From: Pelagihabitans sp965238025
GTDB lineage: Bacteria; Bacteroidota; Bacteroidia; Flavobacteriales; Flavobacteriaceae
Reading direction: 5' to 3'
DNA: 64,000 nucleotides
Assembly: GCA_965238025.1 (NCBI GenBank)
Contig: OZ250162.1
Span: 1,674,001 to 1,738,000 of the forward strand
The notes under the pieces were generated by a model. The model ran no database searches and had not been told where the DNA came from. It saw only the letters and a program-made list of their open reading frames with translations. Numbering within the stretch: position 1 is the first letter of the stretch; every line of letters starts with the position of its first letter. Below, one piece after another: positions 51,999 through 61,130 of this stretch. The position numbers were made by a program, and so were the translations under genes.

Positions 51999-52553
51999 CT
52001 AGGAAGTTTCTTGTTTTCTGAAGTCTTTCGGACTTGCCAAAATAGAAATCAAGGCAGAGCAAAGACCAATGACCAATAAAACATTACCGTTTATTATTCC
52101 AAATTCCCAATGAAGAATTTTAAACAACGATGCGATAACAATATAAATTATGGCCAGATCGGCAAGTAAATAAGACAGATTTTCTGTACTAAAATTAAGT
52201 TGTAGTGCGTTGTTTTGCGCTTTTTCCAGAATTGGAAATACCATTTCTTTGAGATAAAGAACAAGGAAGACGACCAGCGTTACTTGGGTCAGTAGGGTAA
52301 ATACAGGGGAATATGACAAATCAAGAATACTGAATATATAGTTGCATGAAAAAGAAATGATAAGCAAATGCCTTGAATAATCCAGAGGTCCTCTGTTTTG
52401 TTTTTGAAGTACTTGAACGGTATGAAAAAAGACCATTCCTATGGCTCCTACAATAATAAGAGGCCAAGAAATGAATTTAAAAAGCGCACCAAATACGGTA
52501 ACGGAAATACTTAACCTAAAAAATAAAGAGGTTTTTTGTTTTGAAAGTATCAT
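51999..52553 (-). CDS. unknown membrane protein, tandem paralogue 2
   Basis: 184 residues from ATG 52553 ('MILSKQKTSLFFRLSISVTV'); the upstream in-frame ATG at 52634 adds 27 residues that the paralogue does not have. Matching blocks with the paralogue: 'SKQKxxLFxRLSI', 'LDYSRHLLIISFSCNYIF' against 'LDYSKLFLLNAFLFHYIF', and 'ASLFKILHWEFGIINGNVLL' against 'GALFKILHWEFSIINGDVLL'. Six membrane helices. The first FK-HW block is changed ('GALFKFISWP'), so it may have diverged in role. Confidence 0.68.
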   Translation of the reverse strand: MILSKQKTSLFFRLSISVTVFGALFKFISWPLIIVGAIGMVFFHTVQVLQKQNRGPLDYSRHLLIISFSCNYIFSILDLSYSPVFTLLTQVTLVVFLVLYLKEMVFPILEKAQNNALQLNFSTENLSYLLADLAIIYIVIASLFKILHWEFGIINGNVLLVIGLCSALISILASPKDFRKQETS

Positions 52554-52688
52554 AGTAAATAAGTAGGTTATACTGGTCATCTTGGAACGGGGGAAAGTTA
52601 GATGTAGTACAATCTCATAAAAATACTCGTTCATTTACCTAAATCATCGTTTATAATGCCATAAGTTTACATGCATTAAAAGATAACA

Positions 52689-53267
52689 ATGAGTGTATTA
52701 AGTGATTTAGAGGGCAGAAGTGGGAGGCAATGTGAACTATGTTCATCCAAAGAAAACCTGAAGGTGTATGTGGTGCCACCTGTTTCTGTTAGCGGGCTGG
52801 ATGGTAGCCTTTTGGCCTGTGAAACCTGTGTCGACCAAATAGAAAAACCGGCTACTACAGATGCAAACCATTGGCGTTGTCTGAACGATAGCATGTGGAG
52901 CGAACATGACCCGGTAAAAGTTGTGGCATGGCGAATGCTTTCCCGTTTAAGGGCAGAAGGCTGGTCCCAAGACCTTCTCGATATGATGTATTTGGAAGAT
53001 GAGGTATTACGATGGGCACAAGCTACCGGTGAAGGGGAGGAGGCCAGCGAAAAAATAGTACATCGCGATGTAAATGGGGTAGTACTGCAAAATGGGGATA
53101 GTGTGGTATTGATTAAAGACCTAAAGGTGAAGGGCTCGAGTATGGTAGCCAAACAAGGCACAGCCGTACGCCGAATTTCGGTTGATAGGGAGAATGCCGA
53201 GTTTATTGAAGGGAAGGTAGGGCCAACGCAGGTTGTGCTTATCACGAAGTACGTGAAGAAAATTTAG
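52689..53267 (+). CDS. PhnA-domain zinc-ribbon protein
   Basis: 192 residues. The N-terminal zinc ribbon has two Cys pairs (C15/C18 in 'QCELCSSKENLKVY' and 'LLACETCVDQIE'). The C-terminal PhnA domain starts near residue 125 ('VVHRDVNGVVLQNGDSVVLI'-type 'VHRDVNGVVLQNGDSVVLIK') and ends 'KVGPTQVVLITKYVKKI'. The name comes from E. coli PhnA (YjdM), but the family is not involved in phosphonate use as far as known. The gene stands alone; a long open frame on the opposite strand is a shadow. Confidence 0.9.
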   Translation: MSVLSDLEGRSGRQCELCSSKENLKVYVVPPVSVSGLDGSLLACETCVDQIEKPATTDANHWRCLNDSMWSEHDPVKVVAWRMLSRLRAEGWSQDLLDMMYLEDEVLRWAQATGEGEEASEKIVHRDVNGVVLQNGDSVVLIKDLKVKGSSMVAKQGTAVRRISVDRENAEFIEGKVGPTQVVLITKYVKKI

Positions 53268-53272
53268 TTTTA

Positions 53273-53314
53273 GGGACTAGGGACTAGGGACTAGGGACTA
53301 GGGACAAGGGACAA
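53273..53314. repeat. heptanucleotide tandem repeat
   Basis: Six head-to-tail units of seven bases: four GGGACTA then two GGGACAA. A weak inverted counterpart (CCCTTAGTC) lies about 15 bases downstream. It sits between the convergent PhnA-type and dipeptidase genes. It has the same design of short tandem units as the arms of the elements at 39.0 and 45.5 kb. Confidence 0.8.
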
Positions 53315-53377
53315 GATGATTTTTTTGCCCTTAGTCTTTACTCTTTTTTCTTTTAGCGCAGCGGTCTTTTATCTTTT

Positions 53378-54772
53378 CTAACTGTTCATCTCGGTAAAGT
53401 ACTTATAAAAGTAAGGAATGGTCTCGATGCCTTTTAAGTAATTCCATATGCCAAAATGTTCGTTTGGTGAGTGAATGGCATCGCTGTCCAAACCAAAGCC
53501 CATTAAAATAGTTTTACTTTTTAACTCTTGTTCAAATAGGGCTACAATAGGAATACTACCCCCACTACGTTGGGGAATCGGTTTTTTGCCAAAGGTAGTT
53601 TCATAGGCTTTGGAGGCAGCTTTGTAGCCAATCGTATTTATTGGGGTTACATAACCTTGCCCGCCATGGTGAGGGGTGACATTTACCGTAACACCTTGGG
53701 GAGCAATGCTTTCGAAATGGGCCTTGAAGAGTTCCGTTATCTCTTCCCATTCTTGATGAGGTACCAAACGCATAGAAATTTTAGCGTAGGCCTTACTGGC
53801 AATTACTGTTTTTGCCCCTTCGCCAATATAGCCGCCCCAAATACCATTAACATCTAAGGTTGGCCGAATGGAGTTTCGCTCATTTGTAGTATATCCCTTT
53901 TCTCCATACACAGACGCTATGTCCAGGGCATTCTGGTATTCTTCCAGTGAGAAAGGGGCTTTGGCCATTTCTTCCCGTTCCTCAGTTGATAAATCTTCAA
54001 CCTTATCATAAAATCCCGGAATAGTAATATGGTTGTTTTCATCATGCAATGAGGCAATCATCTTTGTTAAAACGTTGATGGGATTGGCTACTGCTCCTCC
54101 ATAAAGACCCGAATGTAGATCGCGATTAGGCCCCGTAACTTCTACCTCAACATAACTAAGGCCGCGAAGACCAGTGGTAATTGAAGGTACATCGTTGGCA
54201 ATCATACCCGTATCCGAAATCAGGATGATGTCATTGGCGAGTTTGTCTTGATGTTCTTTTACGAAAATCCCAAGGTTGTTACTGCCTACTTCTTCCTCGC
54301 CTTCGATCATAAATTTCACATTGCAGGGTAATTGTTCGGTCTTGACCATAAATTCCAAAGCCTTTACATGCATATATAGTTGCCCCTTGTCATCACAGGA
54401 ACCTCGCGCAAAGATTGCCCCATCCGGGTGTAACTCCGTTTTTTTGATAACCGGTTCATATGGTGGGGAATCCCAAAGTTCCAAGGGGTCGGCAGGTTGC
54501 ACGTCATAATGTCCATAAACCAAAACCGTCGGCAGATCGGCATTGATAATTTTTTCACCATAAACAATGGGGTAGCCCGCAGTTTTATGTATTTCAGCCG
54601 TATCGCATCCTGCATCAAGCAATGCTTTTTGAATCGCATCCGCGGTATTTAGGACATCCTGTGAAAAAGCAGGGTCAGCACTAACGGAGGGAATTTTTAA
54701 TAACCCGATTAGCTCTTCAATAAAACGATTCTTATGTTGTGCGATGTACTCTTTACTGGTCTGCATGTTCAT
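53378..54772 (-). CDS. M20-family dipeptidase
   Basis: 464 residues, the length of carnosinase-like (CNDP/DapE-type) dipeptidases. Metal-binding motifs: 'VLVYGHYDVQPADP' (His and Asp), 'ARGSCDDKGQLYMHV' (bridging Asp), 'FMIEGEEEVGS' (catalytic Glu pair), and the C-terminal 'HSPNEHFGIWNYLKG' His. 'GPNRDLHSGLYGGAVANP' is the dimerisation region with substrate His. It would hydrolyse dipeptides or related amides in the cytoplasm; no signal peptide is seen. It converges with the PhnA-type gene and is divergent from the tRNA. Confidence 0.93.
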   Translation of the reverse strand: MNMQTSKEYIAQHKNRFIEELIGLLKIPSVSADPAFSQDVLNTADAIQKALLDAGCDTAEIHKTAGYPIVYGEKIINADLPTVLVYGHYDVQPADPLELWDSPPYEPVIKKTELHPDGAIFARGSCDDKGQLYMHVKALEFMVKTEQLPCNVKFMIEGEEEVGSNNLGIFVKEHQDKLANDIILISDTGMIANDVPSITTGLRGLSYVEVEVTGPNRDLHSGLYGGAVANPINVLTKMIASLHDENNHITIPGFYDKVEDLSTEEREEMAKAPFSLEEYQNALDIASVYGEKGYTTNERNSIRPTLDVNGIWGGYIGEGAKTVIASKAYAKISMRLVPHQEWEEITELFKAHFESIAPQGVTVNVTPHHGGQGYVTPINTIGYKAASKAYETTFGKKPIPQRSGGSIPIVALFEQELKSKTILMGFGLDSDAIHSPNEHFGIWNYLKGIETIPYFYKYFTEMNS

Positions 54773-54847
54773 TTTTTTATGGAATTATCGAATTTACAAA
54801 AAAGAATATTTTGATACCTCTATATGGAGAGAATTCAATTTTTACTT

Positions 54848-54855
54848 TATATTTG
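54848..54855 (+). promoter_or_regulatory. -7 element of the tRNA-Leu gene
   Basis: TATATTTG, an exact TAnnTTTG match, about 80 bases upstream of the tRNA. Confidence 0.5.
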
Positions 54856-54923
54856 CAGCCCGATTTATCGGGATTTGTAGGTGGGCAACGCATTGTAAAG
54901 ATAATATCAAACAAAGCAGGCCT

Positions 54924-54941
54924 GCCTGCCGATAGGCAGGC
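54924..54941. repeat. small palindrome overlapping the 5' end of tRNA-Leu
   Basis: GCCTGCC-GATA-GGCAGGC; its 3' arm contains the first six bases of the tRNA acceptor stem. In the precursor this hairpin competes with the acceptor stem. Confidence 0.6.
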
Positions 54942-55017
54942 GTGGTGGAATTGGTAGACACGCTAGACTTAGGATCTAGTGCCGCAAGGTGTGAGAGTTC
55001 GAGTCTCTCCGCCTGTA
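54936..55017 (+). tRNA. tRNA-Leu (anticodon UAG)
   Basis: The acceptor arms GCAGGCG (54936-54942) and CGCCTGT (55010-55016) pair, with one G-U. The D-loop has GGTGGAATTGGTAGACACGC, the anticodon loop is CTTAGGA with anticodon TAG, the long variable arm is TGCCGCAAGGTGT-like and the T-loop is GTTCGAGTC. It decodes CUA/CUN. The CCA end is not encoded (CGA instead), so it is added by the nucleotidyltransferase. A terminator follows. Confidence 0.97.
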
Positions 55018-55022
55018 CGACT

Positions 55023-55053
55023 AAAAGCCTCTCTTTTAAGAGAGGCTTTTTTT
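55023..55053 (+). terminator. intrinsic terminator of tRNA-Leu
   Basis: AAAAGCCTCTCTT pairs with AAGAGAGGCTTTT, followed by T residues, six bases after the tRNA end. Confidence 0.9.
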
Positions 55054-55148
55054 GTTTTCCCAAATTTGAATTTCGTTATATTTATTGGGTATTAGTTAGT
55101 TAAAGTCGAGCCGTGGGGTACAGTTTGATTTTATAAAAAGATATCGAA

Positions 55149-56630
55149 TTGTATTATATAGGATATGACATAGGAAGTTCATCGGTTAAAGTCGCTATTG
55201 TTGATGCTGCAACAGGTAAGAAGCTTATTTCGTTGCATGAGCCATCGGACGAAATGGAGATTTTATCAGCACATAATGATTGGGCCGAACAAGATCCGGA
55301 AATGTGGTGGGCTAATTTATGTATTGCGACCAAAAGAGCCATTTCCGAATCAAACGTAGATGCATCGAAGATACAATCCATAGGTATTTCATATCAAATG
55401 CATGGTTTGGTTGTAATTGATAAAGAAGGTAAACCGCTGAGAAATTCCATCATATGGTGCGATAGTAGGGCTGTCGATATTGGTAATAAGGCTTTTGATG
55501 ACCTAGGGAATGGTCGCTGTATGGAAAGCCTTTTGAATTCCCCTGGAAATTTTACCGCATCAAAACTAAAATGGGTTCAGGATAATGAACCAGAGCTTTA
55601 CGGGAAAATTTACAAATATATGCTTCCGGGAGACTATATAGCATATAAATTAACAGCTGAGGTAATGACCACTAAAAATGGTCTTTCAGAGGGAATTTTA
55701 TGGGATTATAAAAAAAATAATACCGCCAATTGGCTATTGGAATACTATGACATTGATGTTAACTTGACTCCTAATGTTGTAGCCAACTTTACCGATCAAG
55801 GAGTTACCACTGATGTGGCATCAACAGAAACAGGGCTTCCAAAGGGCATCCCGGTAACCTATCGCGCTGGCGACCAACCAAACAATGCACTATCACTCAA
55901 TATTTTTAATCATGGGGAGGTAGCGGTCACAGGAGGAACGTCGGGTGTTATTTATGCAGTTACCAATAGTTTGAACTCTAAGGAAGCCGAGAGAATAAAT
56001 CAGTTTGCGCATGTAAACTATACTGAAAGTAAACCAACAATAGGAAAGCTTTTATGCATTAATGGTGCAGGAATCATGTATCGGTGGCTAAGGAACCATA
56101 GTGTTGCGAATTCATATGAAAACATGAATAGAAAGGCATCAGAAATTGATATTGGTTCTGATGGTGTTGCTGTTATTCCTTTTGGAAATGGCGCCGAACG
56201 CATGTTCAATAATAGAACCATCGGGACACATTTTTGTAATTTAAACCTCAATAAACATAACGATGCCCATTTATATAGGGCGACGTTAGAAGGTATAGCT
56301 TTTTCATTTGTCTATGGTATGGAGATCCTTAAAAATGATAATGCCGCAATTGACATAATTAGGGCGGGGAATGATAATCTGTTCAGGTCAGAAATTTTCT
56401 CAAATACTGTAGCAACACTTATTGGTCATGAAATCGAGATCTATAATACAACTGGAGCAGTTGGTGCCGCCCGGGCATCGGGATTAACGAATGATGATTT
56501 CAAGGAATTTGGCAAGAATACTACTCAGAACGACCATGTGATGACATACGCACCATTAAAAAATATGGAGCCATATGCACAAGCATATCATCAATGGAAA
56601 AAAAACTTAGAACGACTTTTAAATCAATAA
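55149..56630 (+). CDS. xylB: xylulokinase
   Basis: 493 residues from a TTG start at 55149, which gives the exact FGGY N-terminus 'MYYIGYDIGSSSVKVAIVDA'. It phosphorylates D-xylulose to D-xylulose 5-phosphate. Family marks: 'AEQDPEMWWANLC', 'GISYQMHGLVVIDKEGKPLR', 'IIWCDSRAV', 'GDQPNNALSL' and 'AVTGGTSGVIYAVT'. xylA follows three bases after its stop, so the two form one operon. No xylose transporter or XylR regulator is visible nearby. Confidence 0.95.
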   Translation: MYYIGYDIGSSSVKVAIVDAATGKKLISLHEPSDEMEILSAHNDWAEQDPEMWWANLCIATKRAISESNVDASKIQSIGISYQMHGLVVIDKEGKPLRNSIIWCDSRAVDIGNKAFDDLGNGRCMESLLNSPGNFTASKLKWVQDNEPELYGKIYKYMLPGDYIAYKLTAEVMTTKNGLSEGILWDYKKNNTANWLLEYYDIDVNLTPNVVANFTDQGVTTDVASTETGLPKGIPVTYRAGDQPNNALSLNIFNHGEVAVTGGTSGVIYAVTNSLNSKEAERINQFAHVNYTESKPTIGKLLCINGAGIMYRWLRNHSVANSYENMNRKASEIDIGSDGVAVIPFGNGAERMFNNRTIGTHFCNLNLNKHNDAHLYRATLEGIAFSFVYGMEILKNDNAAIDIIRAGNDNLFRSEIFSNTVATLIGHEIEIYNTTGAVGAARASGLTNDDFKEFGKNTTQNDHVMTYAPLKNMEPYAQAYHQWKKNLERLLNQ

Positions 56631-56633
56631 ATA

Positions 56634-57959
56634 ATGATTGTAATAGGGGATAGGGAATACTATAAAGGCATTGGAAAGATTAAGTATGAAGGACACCATT
56701 CAGACAATCCTTTGGCTTTTAAATACTATGATCCAGAAAAAGTAGTAGCTGGAAAAACCTTGAGGGAGCATTTTAAATTTGCCATCGCCTATTGGCATAC
56801 GTTCTGTGGTGTAGGGGCTGATCCGTTTGGTCCTGGAACGCAGAAATTTCCGTGGGATGCCTCCTCTGACCCCATTCAAGCTGCGAAAGACAAAGCAGAT
56901 GCTGCTTTCGAGTTTATTACAAAAATGGGTTTCGATTATTTTTGTTTTCATGATTTCGACCTAGTTCGGGAGGCCTCCACTTTTTCGGAGTCTGAAAAAA
57001 GGTTGACCACAATTGTCGATTATATAAAAAGTAAAAAGGCCGATTCAGGTGTAAAATTGCTTTGGGGTACGGCCAATTGTTTCTCCAATCCGAGATACAT
57101 GAATGGGGCGGCCACCAATCCGGATTTTAATGTAGTGGCAAGAGCCGGGGGCCAAATAAAATTGGCCTTAGATGCTACAATTGCTTTAAATGGGGAAAAT
57201 TATGTGTTTTGGGGCGGCCGTGAAGGTTATATGACGTTATTGAATACTGATATAAAACGCGAATTAGATCATATGGCCCAATTCCTTCATATGGCAAAAG
57301 ATTATGCTAGAAGTCAAGGTTTTAAAGGAACATTCTTTATTGAACCAAAACCAATGGAGCCTTCTAAGCATCAGTACGATTTTGATACGGCTACCGCTAT
57401 CGGATTTTTGAAAGAGTATGATTTGGACAAAGATTTCAAGATAAATATAGAAGTGAACCATGCTACCCTGGCTCAACACACATTCCAACATGAATTGGAG
57501 ATTGCCGCTGGCGCCGGCATGCTTGGTAGTATTGATGCGAATAGGGGAGATTACCAAAATGGTTGGGATACCGACCAGTTCCCCAATAATATTCTGGAAG
57601 TTACCGAGGCCATGCTGGTATTCTTGCAAGCTGGTGGTCTTCAAGGGGGTGGTGTTAATTTTGATGCGAAGATCAGAAGGAACTCTACCGATATGGAAGA
57701 CGTATTTCATGCTCATATCGGTGGGGCCGATACGTTTGCAAGGGCATTGATCACGGCGGATAAGATTATTTCCTCTTCTCCGTATACCAAGTTAAGGGAA
57801 GAACGCTATAGTTCATTTGATTCAGGAAAAGGAAAGGAATTTGAAAGTCGTAAGCTAAGTCTTCAGGACCTTTATGAAATTGCTCATGAAAATGGGGAAT
57901 TGGAATTAAGAAGTGGCAAGCAGGAACTTTTCGAAAACATCATTAATCAATATATTTAA
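56634..57959 (+). CDS. xylA: xylose isomerase
   Basis: 441 residues, class II xylose isomerase (about 440 residues). Converts D-xylose to D-xylulose, using two divalent metals. Motifs: 'AFKYYDPEKVVAGKTLREHF', 'YWHTFCGVGADPFG', 'DYFCFHDFDLV' (catalytic His/Asp), 'YVFWGGREGYMTLLNTD', 'FFIEPKPMEPSKHQYDFD' (metal Glu) and 'NIEVNHATLAQHTFQHEL'. Three bases downstream of xylB. Together they turn xylose into a pentose-phosphate intermediate. Confidence 0.98.
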   Translation: MIVIGDREYYKGIGKIKYEGHHSDNPLAFKYYDPEKVVAGKTLREHFKFAIAYWHTFCGVGADPFGPGTQKFPWDASSDPIQAAKDKADAAFEFITKMGFDYFCFHDFDLVREASTFSESEKRLTTIVDYIKSKKADSGVKLLWGTANCFSNPRYMNGAATNPDFNVVARAGGQIKLALDATIALNGENYVFWGGREGYMTLLNTDIKRELDHMAQFLHMAKDYARSQGFKGTFFIEPKPMEPSKHQYDFDTATAIGFLKEYDLDKDFKINIEVNHATLAQHTFQHELEIAAGAGMLGSIDANRGDYQNGWDTDQFPNNILEVTEAMLVFLQAGGLQGGGVNFDAKIRRNSTDMEDVFHAHIGGADTFARALITADKIISSSPYTKLREERYSSFDSGKGKEFESRKLSLQDLYEIAHENGELELRSGKQELFENIINQYI

Positions 57960-58025
57960 TTGTTGCTGCGAATTCCGTGCTGCGATGCCTATTTCCCTTA
58001 TTCGTCTTCTAAATAAACATTTCTT

Positions 58026-59219
58026 ATGAATTCATTTGACACCCTTCATGATAATTACGAACATCAATTTGTAAAAAGCAATCCTGATTATTTAAAATCG
58101 ATGTTTGGGACCACAGAGATTGTCCCATTTTGGATTGCCGATATGGATTTTAAAGTGGCAGAACCAATTACTGGTGAATTGCAAAGATTGGCAGATAGAG
58201 GTATTTACGCCTACGAATTTAGTACCGATAATGTATTTAAAGCGATTGCGGATTGGAACAAAAAACGTCATAATCTAGAGTTAAACGGAAAAGCATTTAT
58301 TCAGGTTTCAGGTGTTTTAACCGGCATTTCAATACTTGTTAGGGAATTGACCAATGAAAATGACGGCGTACTTATTCAAACACCAGTATATCATCAGTTT
58401 GCCCAAATCATTAAAACGTCAAACAGGAAAGTTGTCAAGAATCCACTGAAAATTGTCAACGGTAATTATGAAATGGATTTTGAAAATTTAGAAAATAAAC
58501 TCAAAACTCAAAATGTAAAAATCATCATACTATGTAATCCTCATAACCCGGTTGGTCGCGTTTGGAACGGACAAGAAATGCAGCAATTAATCAGGTTGGC
58601 CAATACTTATAAGGTTACAATCATCAGTGATGAAATTCATTCAGATATCATTTATGGCGACAACAAATTCAATAGTATTACATCTTTTGACCAAGGTAAA
58701 CATATTGCCGTTTTGGGCTCGCCTGCCAAAACATTCGGCATGCAGAGTATTTCAAATGGCTATTTGCACATTTCTAATGAAGCCGTTTTTAAAAAAATAA
58801 AATCGATTGTAAGTTCAATGTACCTTGACCATGGTAATGCCTTCTCTACATTCGCCACCATTGCTGCCTATACAAAAGGCGAGGAATGGGTAGATGAATT
58901 AGTAACGTATTTGAAAAAAAGCATCGATTGGATTGAAAATTTTATGCAAGAGGAAATTCCACAGGTGAAATTATTTATTCCCGAAGGCACGTACCAGATT
59001 TGGTTGGATTTTAGCACATTGAATTTATCCGAAGAAGCTTTGAAAAATTTAGTTTTCAACAATGCTAAACTCGCTTTAACACCTGGTTCTTGGTTTGATA
59101 AAAATCACGCAAAGTTTATGCGAATGAATATTGCTTCTCCTTTACCCAAAATTCAACAAGCATTTTATAAATTAAAAGATGCATTAAATGAAAACAACAT
59201 ATCTTCATTAAGATGTTGA
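58026..59219 (+). CDS. MalY/PatB-type PLP enzyme (cystathionine beta-lyase/aminotransferase)
   Basis: 397 residues, aminotransferase class I/II fold of the MalY/PatB group. Marks: 'VPFWIADMDFKVAEPI' (family-specific WIADMDF), 'GVLTGISILVREL', 'LCNPHNPVGRVW', 'ISDEIHSDIIYG' and the PLP lysine K235 in 'LGSPAKTFGMQSISN'. PatB/MalY enzymes cleave C-S bonds of cystathionine or cysteine conjugates. It stands alone after xylA with 66 bases between them and converges with the AraC gene. Confidence 0.88.
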   Translation: MNSFDTLHDNYEHQFVKSNPDYLKSMFGTTEIVPFWIADMDFKVAEPITGELQRLADRGIYAYEFSTDNVFKAIADWNKKRHNLELNGKAFIQVSGVLTGISILVRELTNENDGVLIQTPVYHQFAQIIKTSNRKVVKNPLKIVNGNYEMDFENLENKLKTQNVKIIILCNPHNPVGRVWNGQEMQQLIRLANTYKVTIISDEIHSDIIYGDNKFNSITSFDQGKHIAVLGSPAKTFGMQSISNGYLHISNEAVFKKIKSIVSSMYLDHGNAFSTFATIAAYTKGEEWVDELVTYLKKSIDWIENFMQEEIPQVKLFIPEGTYQIWLDFSTLNLSEEALKNLVFNNAKLALTPGSWFDKNHAKFMRMNIASPLPKIQQAFYKLKDALNENNISSLRC

Positions 59220-59303
59220 ATTGAGGGAGGGTAATACCGAACCCAAAAAAGGCAAGGCTAACATTTAGATCGACCTGCTCTGGTTGGTGCCTAAGAGCTT
59301 CCC

Positions 59304-60413
59304 CTATCTACTTTCATTTGAAAAATATTTAGAAGGTGTAGTACCCATCAATTTTTTAAAGGCATTGTTAAAGGTGGTTTTTGAATTAAAGCCTACTTCT
59401 TGAGCGAGCCCAAAAAGCGTGTATTGCCCAGCTTTATTCGATTTAGCCATTTCAACAAATTCCTTTATTCTGAAATAATTTACATATTCAAAAAAATTCA
59501 TGCCGATACGTTCATTGAGCAATCTGGCCAATTCAGGATTGGAAACTCCCAACATCTCAGCCAATTGGGCCTTCATCAATCTGTTGTTCAAATAGGGCTT
59601 TTTGCCTTCCATTAAAGTGTCCAATTCCTGTTTTAGCCTATCCATATCTGCAACGGACAGTTTCGACTTTGTATATTTTTGGGGCGTCTTTGCCTTTGGG
59701 AGGTGAAATACCTCCGGTGCGAACAACGCATAATAGGAGATAAACAACATAATAAAAGCCAAGGATAGCCAGATAAAGGGCCGGGCATTACGTTCCAACA
59801 TCGGAAATCCAAACAGACTGATACTATAGATGACTAACCAAACCAAAAAACAGATTCCAACCGCCCAATGAAGATTCATAAAAAATCGGGTCTTGACCGA
59901 AAACGACAACTCATTTTTCAGAGAGTTTCGGTAGTCTATCAAAGACCTAAGACTCAATACCCAGTATAGTATATTTACCAAAAGGGCTATGCCTATCAAT
60001 ATGTATACGACTAGTCCGAATTCCCCTGAAACCAATCTTCCCTTAATCACAGCATTACTCGCCAACAAATAATAATAACTAAGGAAAACCATATAGGCCA
60101 CTGCGGGCAAATAGTGCTTCAGATGGGTAAGTTTTGGCTTTTCGCCCTTCACTGAAGTTCGTATAAAGAGATAAAGAGAAACCCCATAAAGCAGTCCCGC
60201 AAACTCGGAAAGCGAAAACAATCTGGGATTTTTTCCAAAAACTTCGGACATATATAATACCCGGCCGCTAAGCCCCAAAAAAATGGCGAAAATCAAGAAG
60301 ATCAGGTAGGGGTTACTTTTTTCTCGATTTTTAGGCGAGAATAGATATACCAAAAGCAGCAATAGGCTTTGGAAAAAAGCAAAGTACACTACCTGATCAA
60401 AGATGGTCTGCAT
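59304..60413 (-). CDS. AraC-family regulator with a seven-helix membrane domain
   Basis: 369 residues. About seven membrane helices in the first 225 residues ('VYFAFFQSLLLLLVYLFS', 'PYLIFLIFAIFLGLSGR', 'FAGLLYGVSLYLFI' and others), then an AraC helix-turn-helix domain at the C-terminus ('MKAQLAEMLGVSNPELARLL', 'YTLFGLAQEVGFNSKTTFNN', 'AFKKLMGTTPSKYF'). It is a membrane-bound regulator common in Flavobacteriia. The next gene on the same strand, 18 bases upstream in coordinates beyond its start, is a lipoprotein, so they may be one unit. Ligand unknown. Confidence 0.88.
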   Translation of the reverse strand: MQTIFDQVVYFAFFQSLLLLLVYLFSPKNREKSNPYLIFLIFAIFLGLSGRVLYMSEVFGKNPRLFSLSEFAGLLYGVSLYLFIRTSVKGEKPKLTHLKHYLPAVAYMVFLSYYYLLASNAVIKGRLVSGEFGLVVYILIGIALLVNILYWVLSLRSLIDYRNSLKNELSFSVKTRFFMNLHWAVGICFLVWLVIYSISLFGFPMLERNARPFIWLSLAFIMLFISYYALFAPEVFHLPKAKTPQKYTKSKLSVADMDRLKQELDTLMEGKKPYLNNRLMKAQLAEMLGVSNPELARLLNERIGMNFFEYVNYFRIKEFVEMAKSNKAGQYTLFGLAQEVGFNSKTTFNNAFKKLMGTTPSKYFSNESR

Positions 60414-60431
60414 GGTTCTTTTTTGATGGTA

Positions 60432-61130
60432 TCAGTTAATGACAAACTGATTTACATTTAGGACGCCATTGGGGTTCATTTTAATGTTTTTTTTGTAAAA
60501 AGCATCGAACTCATCCTTACTTTCCCACTCGGTAATAACAAAATAATCGGGATTGTAATGGTACATATAGGGTGATTTTCCGTTCGTTAATTCCACTATG
60601 GTCCTACCTCCATGTGCGCTAGCCTCATTTTTAAATTGATCTATAAAACCATCAAAGGCAGTAACATCTTTTTTCCAATAGGCCGTTACCACATTGTATT
60701 TGCCCTTATCAATATCAAAGGTAATATCTTCGGGCACTTCGTAATAGGTTAAATTGAATAGCGACCAAATTGCCCGTCTTCTTTCATGAAAGTCGGGAAG
60801 TTGACTTTCTATATTTTTCAGAAAATCTTCCCTTTGTTTTTTACTGGCCCATTTGCCAATGCCCATAACTTGTGGTTGAACACTTCCTTGCAAGTTTTCC
60901 AAAATACGGCGTCCTGGTAAGTTTGTGTAGCTCATTTTAATGGCTATGGGAAAGGCTGTTTTAATATACTCTTTAAATAAAGAATCTGCCTCAGCTTTCT
61001 GGGAAAGCATAAAAATATCGAGTACCTCCCCCTTTTTAAAATCGTAGGTCTTGGATGGGGTTTGTGCCATATTCTTTTCGGCACATGATACGAAAAGAGC
61101 AACAATGATTAATAAGTTAAAATACCTCAT
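60432..61130 (-). CDS. lipoprotein of unknown function
   Basis: 232 residues. Lipoprotein signal 'MRYFNLLIIVALFVSC' with the lipid-carrying Cys at 16. The mature part has two halves that look like dimeric alpha/beta barrel (ABM/DUF1330-like) modules: 'LPGRRILENLQGSVQPQVMG' with 'KNIESQLPDFHERRRAIW', and 'YNVVTAYWKKDVTAFDGFID' with 'PDYFVITEWESKDEFDAFYK'. The assignment is tentative. It is 18 bases before the AraC gene on the same strand and probably regulated with it. Confidence 0.65.
   Translation of the reverse strand: MRYFNLLIIVALFVSCAEKNMAQTPSKTYDFKKGEVLDIFMLSQKAEADSLFKEYIKTAFPIAIKMSYTNLPGRRILENLQGSVQPQVMGIGKWASKKQREDFLKNIESQLPDFHERRRAIWSLFNLTYYEVPEDITFDIDKGKYNVVTAYWKKDVTAFDGFIDQFKNEASAHGGRTIVELTNGKSPYMYHYNPDYFVITEWESKDEFDAFYKKNIKMNPNGVLNVNQFVIN

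Noticed and set aside
52676..53245. 189-codon open frame on the - strand
   Set aside because: Antisense shadow of the PhnA-type gene, which has clear zinc-ribbon and PhnA motifs.
53273..53314. Possible CRISPR-like array
   Set aside because: The units are seven bases with no spacers, so it is a simple tandem repeat; no cas gene is present in the window.
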